A DNA stretch of 64,000 bases from Paenibacillus silvestris (GTDB taxonomy: Bacteria; Bacillota; Bacilli; Paenibacillales; NBRC-103111): positions 272-64,271 of the forward strand of contig NZ_WTUZ01000002.1 in the NCBI RefSeq assembly GCF_009882985.1, written 5' to 3'. Shown piece by piece: positions 51,735-61,108 of the stretch. The number at the start of each line of letters is the position of its first letter. The first letter of the stretch is position 1. The notes under the pieces are model-generated. The model made no database searches, was not told where the DNA came from, and saw only the letters and a list, made by a program, of their open reading frames with translations. Made by a program: the position numbers and the translations under genes.

Positions 51735-53885
51735 TTATAGCTTTGTTTTCCGATATTCGCCGGGGGATGAGCCTGTCCGGTTTTTGAACATCCGGTTAAA
51801 TGAAGAGATGTTCCGATAACCCACTTGGATGCTGATTTCTTGAATGTTCAAATCGGTCGCGTGCAGCAATTCCTTCGCATTGCTCACTCTTCGATCATGC
51901 AAATGCTCCATGAAATTGGCACCTGTCTTCTCTTTGATATACGTCGAGAGGTACGAGGTACTCAAACTCAGTTGATCGGCCAGCACATCGAGCGAGAGAT
52001 CCTCAGCAAACTGTTCGTTAATCACACGCAGGACATGGTCAACAATGGGATCGTTGGCTTCCTTTTTCTCACGGATGATCTGAGTCACGGCACGGAAATA
52101 AGCCTGGAAGGTTATCTGGTACTCTTCGAGCGTACAGCACTCATCTAGTTGAAGCAGGAGGGGCTTGAGCTGCCATAAGGACTCTGTTTGAACTTTGTAA
52201 TACTCCAGCACCATCTTGGCTTTGTCAGTCACAGCAAGCGTCATATGTCTAAAAACATCAACAGACGCTTCTTTGTGGTTAAGCTCCTGCAGCCAGGGGA
52301 GGATCAGATCCAGCGTTTCCTGCTCCTTGCCTGCCTTCAGTACGGCAGTTAGATCCTGCTCCTGAGCAAGCGTTAAGACATAAGTAGAGCGATCCGAGCG
52401 AAACTCGGTTATCGTTTGTGTTTCATTCAGCAATCTAGCCTGCATGGCCATTTCATTCACTTGGCGGTAGGCATATCCGAACTGGATCGAATGCTCAAAT
52501 GCCGAACTTACGGCCGCCGTCACTAAACAGTAGCGCTTATCTTGATCGAGAATCTGCTTCAACGGCTCTAGCATAGCTAGGATACGATCCCTTTCATTGC
52601 CGGGAAAAACAGATAGAAACTGATGATGCTCGATCTGAAAGGTATGGGACTCAGGAATGGTCTCTTCCGCGAATTGTTTGAGGTGCGCACCAATCGACTG
52701 TGAGATTTGCTCCTTGCTCAGCGGGGCTTCTACAAAAGCGGGCGCTCGAAAGCGAAGCTCATAGAGAACGATGGTATAGGTTTCCTCGGTACCCTGAATG
52801 TGCGGCCATTCACCAGATTCCATATTGATATTTTTCAATTTATTGATGAAATGATAGTTGGTTAGCTCGGACTGCTGATCCTTCAGCTCCTGCTGAATTT
52901 GACCTTTCTCCTTCAGCAGCTGGCGTACAGGATGATTAATCCGTTTGCTGAAAAAGATCGAGACAACGAAGGCGATGAAGATTGAAATGCCTAGCAGGAT
53001 GATCACGATATTATCTAAACGAAGGATTTTGGCTGCAATATCTGGGTTGGTAACCCGCATGATGAAATGCAGGTTGTCTTCATTTTGATAATCGACGTAA
53101 TAGATCCCGCTTTCTAGTAAGTACACACGCTCAGCGGGTGGGGATGACAATAGTGACTCTGGCAGCGTACTACCACTGCGATTGGTCTGATAAATAAGGT
53201 CTTGTCCCGGCCCCATAATGGTCAAATCCAGATTGGGATTCTCTTTAAGTATCGCGTCCCGCAAACGGTCTGCGTCGATCATGGCGATCAACATATTATC
53301 AGCCAGTGTAGGCTTGATGGAATAAGGAATCAATGTTTTGGCCGCTGGATCAGCGGCTGAAGCTCCAAAGGCTGTGGCAGGATGAAGCACGAAATTGTCC
53401 GTACGTTGAAACTGCGACTGCCAATAAGAAAGCGGATATGGCTTGCTGGCATACAGATTTGCAAACAATTCTTCGTTCGTCCCTGGACCAAATTTATTAA
53501 TAGCCAGATTCGCAGAACGAAACAATAGGATCATATTATCCAGATAAAGATCCGAATCACCTACGATGCTTTGGATATCCAGAACAATGGGACGAGTAGT
53601 AAGCGTCTCGGCATCTTTCTTAAGCGTCACTTGATTGTTAAGGGCAATGACATCTTTATCTGTGAATTGCTTGAAAAGGGCCTCCCTGATTTTATCTAAC
53701 TGAAACTGATAACGTTCCGCCACTTTCTGCAAAGTGAGGTGATTCTGTTCGATCATCTCGCTGCGAAGGTGGCTTTTTAGCATCCAGAAGATGAGTAGGC
53801 TAAAGGAGGAGAAAATCAGAATCAGAACGATGAAGCTGGTTAATACAGACCGAAATAGTGATTTATTCAATGAAAAAATAGTCAT
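51735..53885 (-). CDS. Membrane-bound AraC-family transcriptional regulator
   Basis: This 716-residue protein has one membrane helix at about 10-36, an extracytoplasmic sensor region to about 290, a second helix (NIVIILLGISIFIAFVVSIFF), a linker with a coiled coil (KEKGQIQQELKDQQSEL), a GGDEF-like degenerate middle part and a C-terminal AraC HTH (about 615-716; LSLDVLADQLSLSTSYLSTYIKEKTG, QVGYRNISSFNRMFKNRTGSSPGEYR). This one-component sensor type is common in Paenibacillus, usually beside sugar ABC transporters, so it may control the neighbouring binding protein. ATG 53885 follows AAAGGGG. Confidence 0.9.
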   Translation of the reverse strand: MTIFSLNKSLFRSVLTSFIVLILIFSSFSLLIFWMLKSHLRSEMIEQNHLTLQKVAERYQFQLDKIREALFKQFTDKDVIALNNQVTLKKDAETLTTRPIVLDIQSIVGDSDLYLDNMILLFRSANLAINKFGPGTNEELFANLYASKPYPLSYWQSQFQRTDNFVLHPATAFGASAADPAAKTLIPYSIKPTLADNMLIAMIDADRLRDAILKENPNLDLTIMGPGQDLIYQTNRSGSTLPESLLSSPPAERVYLLESGIYYVDYQNEDNLHFIMRVTNPDIAAKILRLDNIVIILLGISIFIAFVVSIFFSKRINHPVRQLLKEKGQIQQELKDQQSELTNYHFINKLKNINMESGEWPHIQGTEETYTIVLYELRFRAPAFVEAPLSKEQISQSIGAHLKQFAEETIPESHTFQIEHHQFLSVFPGNERDRILAMLEPLKQILDQDKRYCLVTAAVSSAFEHSIQFGYAYRQVNEMAMQARLLNETQTITEFRSDRSTYVLTLAQEQDLTAVLKAGKEQETLDLILPWLQELNHKEASVDVFRHMTLAVTDKAKMVLEYYKVQTESLWQLKPLLLQLDECCTLEEYQITFQAYFRAVTQIIREKKEANDPIVDHVLRVINEQFAEDLSLDVLADQLSLSTSYLSTYIKEKTGANFMEHLHDRRVSNAKELLHATDLNIQEISIQVGYRNISSFNRMFKNRTGSSPGEYRKTKL

Positions 53886-53951
53886 AAGTCGCAGGCCCCT
53901 TTGATCGTTACGCTGTTGACTTCCGGCGATTTATATACCTTTAATTGTAGA

Positions 53952-53988
53952 CCATTATCCTTGTTAAGGGTATGGGCTTTTTTTTGGA
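53952..53988 (+). terminator. Terminator-like hairpin in a divergent region
   Basis: CCATTATCCTT (53952-53962) pairs with AAGGGTATGG (53966-53975), one bulge and one wobble, followed by GCTTTTTTTT. It is oriented for the plus strand, 205 bp before the HupE-like gene. The rest of 53886-54192 shows nothing that I can name. Confidence 0.55.
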
Positions 53989-54192
53989 AGCTTTGCACTT
54001 TTACGGATTCGGCGGTTCATAAAAGCTTAAAAAACCAATCGAAACAATAGAGAAGGATCGAAAATCATGTGTATAGGCAAGGGAGCGCCCGCTGGATATG
54101 ATGGGCAGGTAACGAATGAGGCTCATGGGGAGGAGAGGCAGTTAAGGTTCGGATGAGCAAGATCAGTTGATGAATGAGAGGATAGGAACGAA

Positions 54193-55377
54193 ATGAAACA
54201 CATGCGTAATAGAACCGTGACCAACATCTATAAGAGCTTTTTGGCTTGTGCTTTAGCGGTAATCGTATGTATGACCTTAGCCGGCTCAGCGGGAGCTCAT
54301 GCGTCTTCGGCAGGGTATTCCGATATCAAGGTTGGTGCGGATACGATACAATACCACCTGTCGATTCTGGAGAGCGACTTTGTTCATATTTTCCCGGATA
54401 AACCGGATGGAGGCGACAAGATCAGCGATAAACAATTGTCGAGTTCCATTGAGGCTCTAACGAAGGTTGTTGATGACGGTCTTATCGTTACGGGAGATGG
54501 GAAAATTGGAGCAGGGGTTATTACTGCAGTCAAGCATGAGAAACGAGCCACGATGGAAATGATCGGCATGGATATCCGATATAAATTTGCTGCTCCTGTG
54601 AAGCAATATCTGATGCAGTACAATTTCTTCTGGTACAGCGGGATCGATGTGAACCATAGCAACTATGCCACGATTCAGGTCGGTGGACAAACCATCCAGC
54701 AGGTACTAGGCAGTCAAAATTATATTGTGCAGATTCAAGGTCCGGGAGCAGCTGCGGGGAATCCTTCAGCAGTGGCAGCACCTGCAGCCCTTGATGCGAA
54801 GCCAGCCGTGAATATGGTGGCGACTTCTTGGGTGAGTACGCTCAAGACGTACGTCCTCATGGGGATGGAGCACATCTGGTCGGGGCTTGATCACATGCTG
54901 TTCGTACTTGGCCTTCTGCTAGCTGCTGAGCAAAGGGTATGGAAAATAGTGCGATTGATTACAGCCTTTACAATAGGTCACTGCATTACGCTAGTCCTAT
55001 CTTCTCTGGAGGTCGCTTATCTCTCACCAAAGATTGTTGAACCCTTAATTGCACTTAGCATTCTGTATATTGCTGTAGAGAATATATGGAAGCGAAAAGA
55101 AAGTGCGCGTGTGATCGTTACATTGTTGTTTGGCCTTGTGCACGGATTCGGATTTGCCGAGGTGCTGCGAGGAACGTTGTCTGGACATATGGCCCTTCCT
55201 TTATTTTCATTCAACCTGGGTGTAGAAATTGGACAGCTTGTGGTCGTAGCCATTGTGATTCCATTGCTTCTGTGGATGAAACGTTTGCCGGTGCAAATCA
55301 AATGGAATCAATACGCTTCTGGGATCATTGGGGTGTTCGGGCTTTACTGGTTGATTGAGCGCATTATTAGCCAATAA
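54193..55377 (+). CDS. HupE/UreJ_2-family membrane protein
   Basis: This 394-residue protein has a signal peptide (cut near GAHASS), an extracytoplasmic domain to about residue 195, and a C-terminal membrane domain of about six helices that starts GMEHIWSGLDHMLFVLGLLLA and contains FTIGHCITLVLS and LVHGFGFAEVL. These histidine-rich motifs are typical of HupE/UreJ proteins, linked to nickel or cobalt handling. No hydrogenase or urease genes are in the window, so its metal role is inferred from family only. ATG 54193 has a weak ribosome site. It is 30 bp before the large SLH gene and may be cotranscribed. Confidence 0.85.
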   Translation: MKHMRNRTVTNIYKSFLACALAVIVCMTLAGSAGAHASSAGYSDIKVGADTIQYHLSILESDFVHIFPDKPDGGDKISDKQLSSSIEALTKVVDDGLIVTGDGKIGAGVITAVKHEKRATMEMIGMDIRYKFAAPVKQYLMQYNFFWYSGIDVNHSNYATIQVGGQTIQQVLGSQNYIVQIQGPGAAAGNPSAVAAPAALDAKPAVNMVATSWVSTLKTYVLMGMEHIWSGLDHMLFVLGLLLAAEQRVWKIVRLITAFTIGHCITLVLSSLEVAYLSPKIVEPLIALSILYIAVENIWKRKESARVIVTLLFGLVHGFGFAEVLRGTLSGHMALPLFSFNLGVEIGQLVVVAIVIPLLLWMKRLPVQIKWNQYASGIIGVFGLYWLIERIISQ

Positions 55378-55407
55378 AATTAGTTGTGATGAGGGGACGT
55401 TATCAAG

Positions 55408-58400
55408 TTGGTTAAAAAGAGTTTTAAACGATTGATATCCGGCGCGACCATAGCCGGTATGATGTTCAGCATGTTGACTCCGATGGGGGCAAATGCCGTA
55501 GAGAACGAAGCGCAAATCAGCGCGGTCGATTATTCGAAATTACCTAAGCTGATGATTACGGAGCTTGTTCCGGATACTGCGAATCTCAGCAGTGCAGATG
55601 CTTATGAATTTATTGAAGTTTATAACAATACGAACAAAACTTTGGACTTCAAAGATTACAATCTAGTGTATCGATATCCCGGCACGAGCACCGTTTGGGG
55701 ATCCTATCAGAATGGGAATCCAGATGGGAGCATGAAAATTCCTGCACAATCTTCCATCGTCCTATGGGTGATGAACACGGATAAAGGGATTAATTTAAAC
55801 CTGAAAGCTGCTGATTTTAATCAGAACTTTCATACGAGTCTGCAAGAAAATGTGAACCTTTTCCGTGTTGACGGCGGTGGAGGCATGCACAACAGCAACC
55901 CGAGAGATTTGGTCATTCAAGAGAAAGACGGCACGGATATCTCTGTTGCCAGCTATCAAAACGATGAGCAAACGAAACCGGAAAAAGGGATTTTCTATCG
56001 CTTTGCAGCGGACGGATCGAAGAACATGGTGATGTATGGCTCGGGTGCCGACTCGGAAGCGGCCGCTGCCACACCTGGGAGTGTCGACCCTACTCAGGTT
56101 CCGCCTGTTCCGCTTTACTTCTCTGATCCTCCTGTCATCAGCCACACGCCGGTTACCCAAGCTGATCAGAAGAACAATTTGATCCTGCAAGCTCAAGTTG
56201 CTAATACGGAACAGAATGAAACGGTATCTGCTGCCGTGTATTATCAGTTGGCATCCCAATCGAACTATGAATCCGTACCAATGACGGTGACGGGCAGTAA
56301 TCAATATCAAGCTGTCATTACTAAGGACAAGCTAACTGAAAGCCAATTGAATTACTACATTCAAGCAAATGACGGTTTCAGCACGGTGAGATCGAACGTT
56401 TACAACGTAAATATTACGCTTGATCAATCCGACTATTCAAAAGTTCCACCGCTCATGGTGACCGAAGTCGTACCGGATTCCACGAATGTGGGCTCTGCGG
56501 ACGGTTATGAATTCATTGAAGTTTATAACAATACGGATAAAACGATTAATTTCAAAGACTATAAAGTCGTCTACCGTTACACGGATTCAGGTCCAGATGC
56601 AGACGTTCCATGGCCTGCGGACAAAGAAGATATGCTGATTCCTTCGAAGGGCACACTCGTCTTCTGGATCATCAACAACCAGAATGCAAACTCAACGGCA
56701 GCAGACTTCAATGCCAACTACGGAACGAACCTTGTAGAAGGCACTAACCTTGTACGCGTGCACAGCGATGGGATGGCGAACGCCTCTAACCGTGGTCTTG
56801 TGATCGCTACAAATACAGGCATTGAGCTTTCCACAGCTTATTACATCAACGGCGATTCTAAGGCTAATAAAGGGATTCTGTATAAATATCCTTCTGACGG
56901 CAGCAAAACGATGATCAAATACAGCTCGACCGTTGCAGCAGCAACACCGGGTTCTGTCGATCAAGTTCAAGTTCCGCCTCAGACCGTGAAGGTTACTGCG
57001 GATACCCTTAAGCCTACGCTCAAGGATTTGACCAAAGAGAGTACAATTGATCAAGCCTTGGATCTCGAAATTATCGGAGAGGCTAAGGACGAAACATCGC
57101 TCAAAACCGTAGCCCTCTACTATAAAACGGACAAGCAGTCCCAATACAACAAGAGGTACCTGAAAGAAAGCTTCGCGGATACGTTGTACCATTATATGAT
57201 TTATTCGCCTGAACTTATCGGAAACTCTTATCTGGATTATTATTTCACTGCTTCCGACGGCACGAATGAGACCATTACACAAACGAAGCGTGTGCAAATT
57301 CAAGGTGGTTCGGACCACTCCAACCTACGTTTGAACGTGAAAGATGGTGACATCGTCTCGCAAACGAAAGTGTTGAAAGGAACAGGTGAAGGCGTTAATC
57401 CGGACAGCCTGAAACTAGCTATCGATGGCGCCGAGCAAACGCAATCGACTTATCATGCCGTGGAGCATGATGCCTTCTTCGCTTTTGAAGTGATGGGTGT
57501 CAACTACTATTTCAAAAATGGGATTACCCAAGGGCAGGAAATTCTTTCGATTTTCCAAGACCCGATTAACAGCTACAAAACACTATCCATCCCACTAAAA
57601 GCCGATAGGCTCAAAGAGGGCAGCAATGCGTTCCAGATCCGTGCTGGTTCCAAGGCTTCACCGTTCGACGACCGGCCAGCAGAGAATAAAGACAATTTCG
57701 AAGTGAAGAATGTACGCCTCGTTTTCGCTGACGGTACGGTCGTCTATGACCCGAAATATAGCGATCCTAACAAGGTAATTAAAATCGGGGATTCTTCCGG
57801 TCTGTCACCGGTGATTGATTTTAACTTCAACATTCCATCTACGCAATTGGCTTCCAAAGCACATGATTGGAACACGACTTTAACAAGTGATGGCGATCAT
57901 CAAGTTACGGTTAGTGAGACGACATACGGTTCGGTTACTTCCAACATTAAGGTGGATAATACAGCTCCTGTTGTGGTGCCTTCTATTGAGGAGAAAATGT
58001 ACCGTGGCAATTTCACGATCGATGCGAACGTAACGGATGCATTGGCCGGTGTAGACAAGGTTGAAGCTACATTAGACGAGCAACCGATTACGCTGCCGAT
58101 GGCTACTTCATCTGCTCAACTGCCGAGTGGAAAGCATGTTTTTAATGTTAAAGCAACGGATAAAGTTGGTAATGTGAAGGAAGTAACTGTTAATTTCGAA
58201 GTGCCCAATGAAATGCCGGATATGCCAGTACAAATTGGTCCGGGTCAAGGAGCGTTTGGTTTAGAAAACTCAGCTTCACTTAGCGTAAAAGTAAGCGATC
58301 CGATGAATGATGACTTGAAAGTCACGTTCAATCAAGGATTCAAATACGATGCAAGCACACAGGGAACGTTCAAGGGCTATCGCGGCGCTGCAGATACAGA

Positions 58401-60849
58401 GCCTCCGAAGCAAGAGAAGCCTGCAACTGAAGCGGCTATGACGCCTGAAGATTATAGCAAAATTAGCAGCGTTGACGGCAACTATCTCACCGATGACGCT
58501 GTCGAGAAATTCCCGTATCAACGTTTTGAGATTGCGTTAGACCCTGCGGTTCAAAAAACGGATGAAGTGGTCGTCGACTGGAAAGGGAAATCCCTGGAAG
58601 GCCGTAAAGTTTCCTTGTACGCATGGAGTCCAAGTAAGCTGGAATGGAGTCAACTGAAAACCGTTATCGCGGGCAGTGCGGATTTCGAGCTGAAAGCGAG
58701 CGTCCTGGCGGGTGATTATGCCAATAACGGGAAAATTCAAGTGATGGTACAGGATGAGATTGCCACCGTTACACAGAATCAAGCCGCTGATAGCGACTAT
58801 GATTTCTCCTTCGTGTGGATGTCCGATACCCAGTATTACTCCAAGAGCTATCCGTATATCTACCAAAAAATGGTGAAATGGATCTCCGATCACAAAGAAG
58901 ACAACAAAATTAAATACGTCATTCATACCGGCGACATCGTCGATAATGCTGATCAAGAGTATCAATGGGTTGAAGCCGATAAAGATATGAAAGTTTTGGA
59001 AGCGGCAGGAATCCCTTACGGGGTGCTTGCAGGTAACCATGACGTAGGCCACCAAGACAATGATTACAGTTATTACAGCAAGTGGTTCGGTGAGGATCGT
59101 TTCAAAAGCCAGCCTACTTACGGCGAATCTTATGATAACAACCGCGGTCACTATGACTTAGTTTCCTCGAACGGTAATGATTTCATCATCGTTTACATGG
59201 GTTGGGGTTATGGAGATAAAGAGATTGATTGGATCAACGAAGTGTTGAAAAAGTATCCGAACCGCAAAGCGATTCTGAACTTCCATGAATTCATGCTTGT
59301 TTCCAATAACCGTGCACCAATGGCAGAAAAAGTTTTCGAACGTGTTATTAAGCCGAATAAGAACGTAATTGCTGCTCTATCTGGTCACTACCACGACGCT
59401 GAGCTGAAAGTCGATCCGATCGACGATAACAACGATGGCGTTCCAGATCGCAATGTGTATCAAATGTTGGCAGACTACCAAGGCGCGCCTGAAGGTGGAC
59501 TAGGGTATATGCGATTGATGCAATTTGATCTGGCGCATGGCAAAATCAACATGAAGACTTACTCACCGCATTTGGATGATTACAACTTCTATGATCCGGC
59601 AGAATATCCTGGGAAAGATGAGTTCAGCCTGGATCTGAATCTGGATGCTGTAATCAAACGCGTAGCTACGGATTATATCGGAGTGAACGTGTATACGAAC
59701 AAAACGATCGGAAGCGTGGCGAGTGTGAAAAGCGGGGACACTGCCTCAGTAACATGGCCGAACCTTGCTCTAAATATGACCTATCAATGGTACGCTCTCG
59801 CAGAAGATCAATATGGTGGATCGAGACAATCTGATATTTGGAAATTCAACACTAGCCATCAAGAAGAGTCAAGCAGTGGCGGTGGTGGCGCGCCAGCGTT
59901 GCCTTCGGAAGCAACGATTCCAGTGGACGGTGGTGCAGTAACTTTGGAAGGCGCTAAGATTGTCATTCCAAAAGGTGCGATACCAAGCGACATTAAGGTT
60001 ACAGTAGCTAAAATTTCCGATGCAGCTTCGCTGCCAGTAGACCCATCATCTAAGCTGATTAGTGATGTGTTCGAAATTAAGAAAGATAAAGATGGTACAT
60101 TCAGTAAAGCTATCGAAATCACCTTGCCTTATGATAAAAGCAAAGTGGATCTAGAAAAGTCAGACGTAAGCTTGTACTGGTTTAATGAAACAACCAAAGC
60201 TTGGGTCCAACTAGATAACATTGCCGTTGATAAAGTGAACGGTACCGTAACTGGTTCGGTCACTCATTTTACGAAATTTGCTGTTATCTCTAACCCGAAA
60301 CAAGAAACAAAACCTGATGCTGGTGCCATTAAGTTGACTGATATCAAAGGACACTGGGCAGAAAATAACATTCTAGAACTAGTTAAAGCGGGTTCCATTA
60401 ACGGCTATGAAGATGGCACATTTAAACCGGAAAACCGCATCACACGAGCTGAATTCGTTTCAATCGTTGTGAAATTCCTGAAATTAAACGAGCAAGGCAG
60501 CAGCAATAAGTTCGCTGATGCAGCGAATCACTGGGCGAAGAACGCAATTGCCACAGCTGCAGCGCAAGGCATTGTTACAGGCTACACAGATACAACTTTT
60601 GGTCCGGATGATTTCATTACCCGTGAGCAAATGGCAGAAATCATGGTTCGTGCCGCTCATTTGGACAAAGTGGCAGGCAATACGAGCTTCACCGATAGTG
60701 CTGCAATCTCTGATTGGGCACAAGCGGCAGTAGCTACGTTAACCTCCAAAGGGTTCATGAACGGTTATGAGGATGGTACATTGAAACCGCAAGGATTAAC
60801 AACTCGCGCGGAAGCATCTACCCTTATTCTAAGAACACTGAAAAAGTAA
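55408..60849 (+). CDS. Giant S-layer-anchored calcineurin-like phosphoesterase with lamin-tail domains
   Basis: This 1813-residue secreted protein has a signal peptide (to about residue 31) and two lamin-tail domains, at about 48-222 and 341-521, which are internal duplicates (both have ADxYEFIEVYNNT). Ig-like segments follow to about 950. A metallophosphoesterase lies at about 1131-1411 (SDTQ, THGDI-like TGDIVD, AGNHDVG, FHEF, SGHYHD), then an Fn3-like piece, a Gly-rich linker, a ZU5-like domain (AVTLEGAKIVIPKGAI) and three SLH repeats from about 1643 (IKGHWAEN, NHWAKNAI, DWAQAAV). SLH repeats bind secondary cell-wall polymer. TTG 55408 follows GAGGGG. The substrate is unknown; a nuclease or phosphatase acting on extracellular phosphate is possible. 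Confidence 0.92.
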   Translation: MVKKSFKRLISGATIAGMMFSMLTPMGANAVENEAQISAVDYSKLPKLMITELVPDTANLSSADAYEFIEVYNNTNKTLDFKDYNLVYRYPGTSTVWGSYQNGNPDGSMKIPAQSSIVLWVMNTDKGINLNLKAADFNQNFHTSLQENVNLFRVDGGGGMHNSNPRDLVIQEKDGTDISVASYQNDEQTKPEKGIFYRFAADGSKNMVMYGSGADSEAAAATPGSVDPTQVPPVPLYFSDPPVISHTPVTQADQKNNLILQAQVANTEQNETVSAAVYYQLASQSNYESVPMTVTGSNQYQAVITKDKLTESQLNYYIQANDGFSTVRSNVYNVNITLDQSDYSKVPPLMVTEVVPDSTNVGSADGYEFIEVYNNTDKTINFKDYKVVYRYTDSGPDADVPWPADKEDMLIPSKGTLVFWIINNQNANSTAADFNANYGTNLVEGTNLVRVHSDGMANASNRGLVIATNTGIELSTAYYINGDSKANKGILYKYPSDGSKTMIKYSSTVAAATPGSVDQVQVPPQTVKVTADTLKPTLKDLTKESTIDQALDLEIIGEAKDETSLKTVALYYKTDKQSQYNKRYLKESFADTLYHYMIYSPELIGNSYLDYYFTASDGTNETITQTKRVQIQGGSDHSNLRLNVKDGDIVSQTKVLKGTGEGVNPDSLKLAIDGAEQTQSTYHAVEHDAFFAFEVMGVNYYFKNGITQGQEILSIFQDPINSYKTLSIPLKADRLKEGSNAFQIRAGSKASPFDDRPAENKDNFEVKNVRLVFADGTVVYDPKYSDPNKVIKIGDSSGLSPVIDFNFNIPSTQLASKAHDWNTTLTSDGDHQVTVSETTYGSVTSNIKVDNTAPVVVPSIEEKMYRGNFTIDANVTDALAGVDKVEATLDEQPITLPMATSSAQLPSGKHVFNVKATDKVGNVKEVTVNFEVPNEMPDMPVQIGPGQGAFGLENSASLSVKVSDPMNDDLKVTFNQGFKYDASTQGTFKGYRGAADTEPPKQEKPATEAAMTPEDYSKISSVDGNYLTDDAVEKFPYQRFEIALDPAVQKTDEVVVDWKGKSLEGRKVSLYAWSPSKLEWSQLKTVIAGSADFELKASVLAGDYANNGKIQVMVQDEIATVTQNQAADSDYDFSFVWMSDTQYYSKSYPYIYQKMVKWISDHKEDNKIKYVIHTGDIVDNADQEYQWVEADKDMKVLEAAGIPYGVLAGNHDVGHQDNDYSYYSKWFGEDRFKSQPTYGESYDNNRGHYDLVSSNGNDFIIVYMGWGYGDKEIDWINEVLKKYPNRKAILNFHEFMLVSNNRAPMAEKVFERVIKPNKNVIAALSGHYHDAELKVDPIDDNNDGVPDRNVYQMLADYQGAPEGGLGYMRLMQFDLAHGKINMKTYSPHLDDYNFYDPAEYPGKDEFSLDLNLDAVIKRVATDYIGVNVYTNKTIGSVASVKSGDTASVTWPNLALNMTYQWYALAEDQYGGSRQSDIWKFNTSHQEESSSGGGGAPALPSEATIPVDGGAVTLEGAKIVIPKGAIPSDIKVTVAKISDAASLPVDPSSKLISDVFEIKKDKDGTFSKAIEITLPYDKSKVDLEKSDVSLYWFNETTKAWVQLDNIAVDKVNGTVTGSVTHFTKFAVISNPKQETKPDAGAIKLTDIKGHWAENNILELVKAGSINGYEDGTFKPENRITRAEFVSIVVKFLKLNEQGSSNKFADAANHWAKNAIATAAAQGIVTGYTDTTFGPDDFITREQMAEIMVRAAHLDKVAGNTSFTDSAAISDWAQAAVATLTSKGFMNGYEDGTLKPQGLTTRAEASTLILRTLKK

Positions 60850-60854
60850 TAATG

Positions 60855-60894
60855 AAAAGGCTCCTTCGTCTTAAAAGACGGGGAGCCTTTTTTT
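60855..60894 (+). terminator. Terminator after the SLH phosphoesterase gene
   Basis: AAGGCTCC (60857-60864) pairs with GGAGCCTT (60882-60889), with an inner CGTCTT/AGACG stem and TTTTTTT at the end. Confidence 0.88.
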
Positions 60895-60919
60895 CGTCAC
60901 AGGGTCTCGCGGAGAGAAA

Positions 60920-61100
60920 GGGAACTGCAGGGCGCTATTTTGTCCAAAACAGCGTTTTTAACAGGGAAGGGGAACTGTGGTCCGTTATTCATCCATGCTG
61001 GACGGATTGTTGGACGCAGGAGCAGAGATAAGATCCTGTAGTTCCCCTTTGCGCTGTGAAACTCCACATTTCGCCTTAATAAAGGAACGGAGTTCCCTTA
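60920..61100. repeat. Cluster of GGGAACT-type short repeats, locus 2
   Basis: Forward copies at 60920 (GGGAACTGCAGGGCGCTATT) and 60969 (GGGGAACTGTGGTCCGTTAT), reversed copies at 61030-61047 (GATCCTGTAGTTCCCC) and about 61080-61099 (GGAACGGAGTTCCC). The same family as at 21845-22026, again with copies facing each other. Confidence 0.6.
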
Positions 61101-61108
61101 CGATAAGA

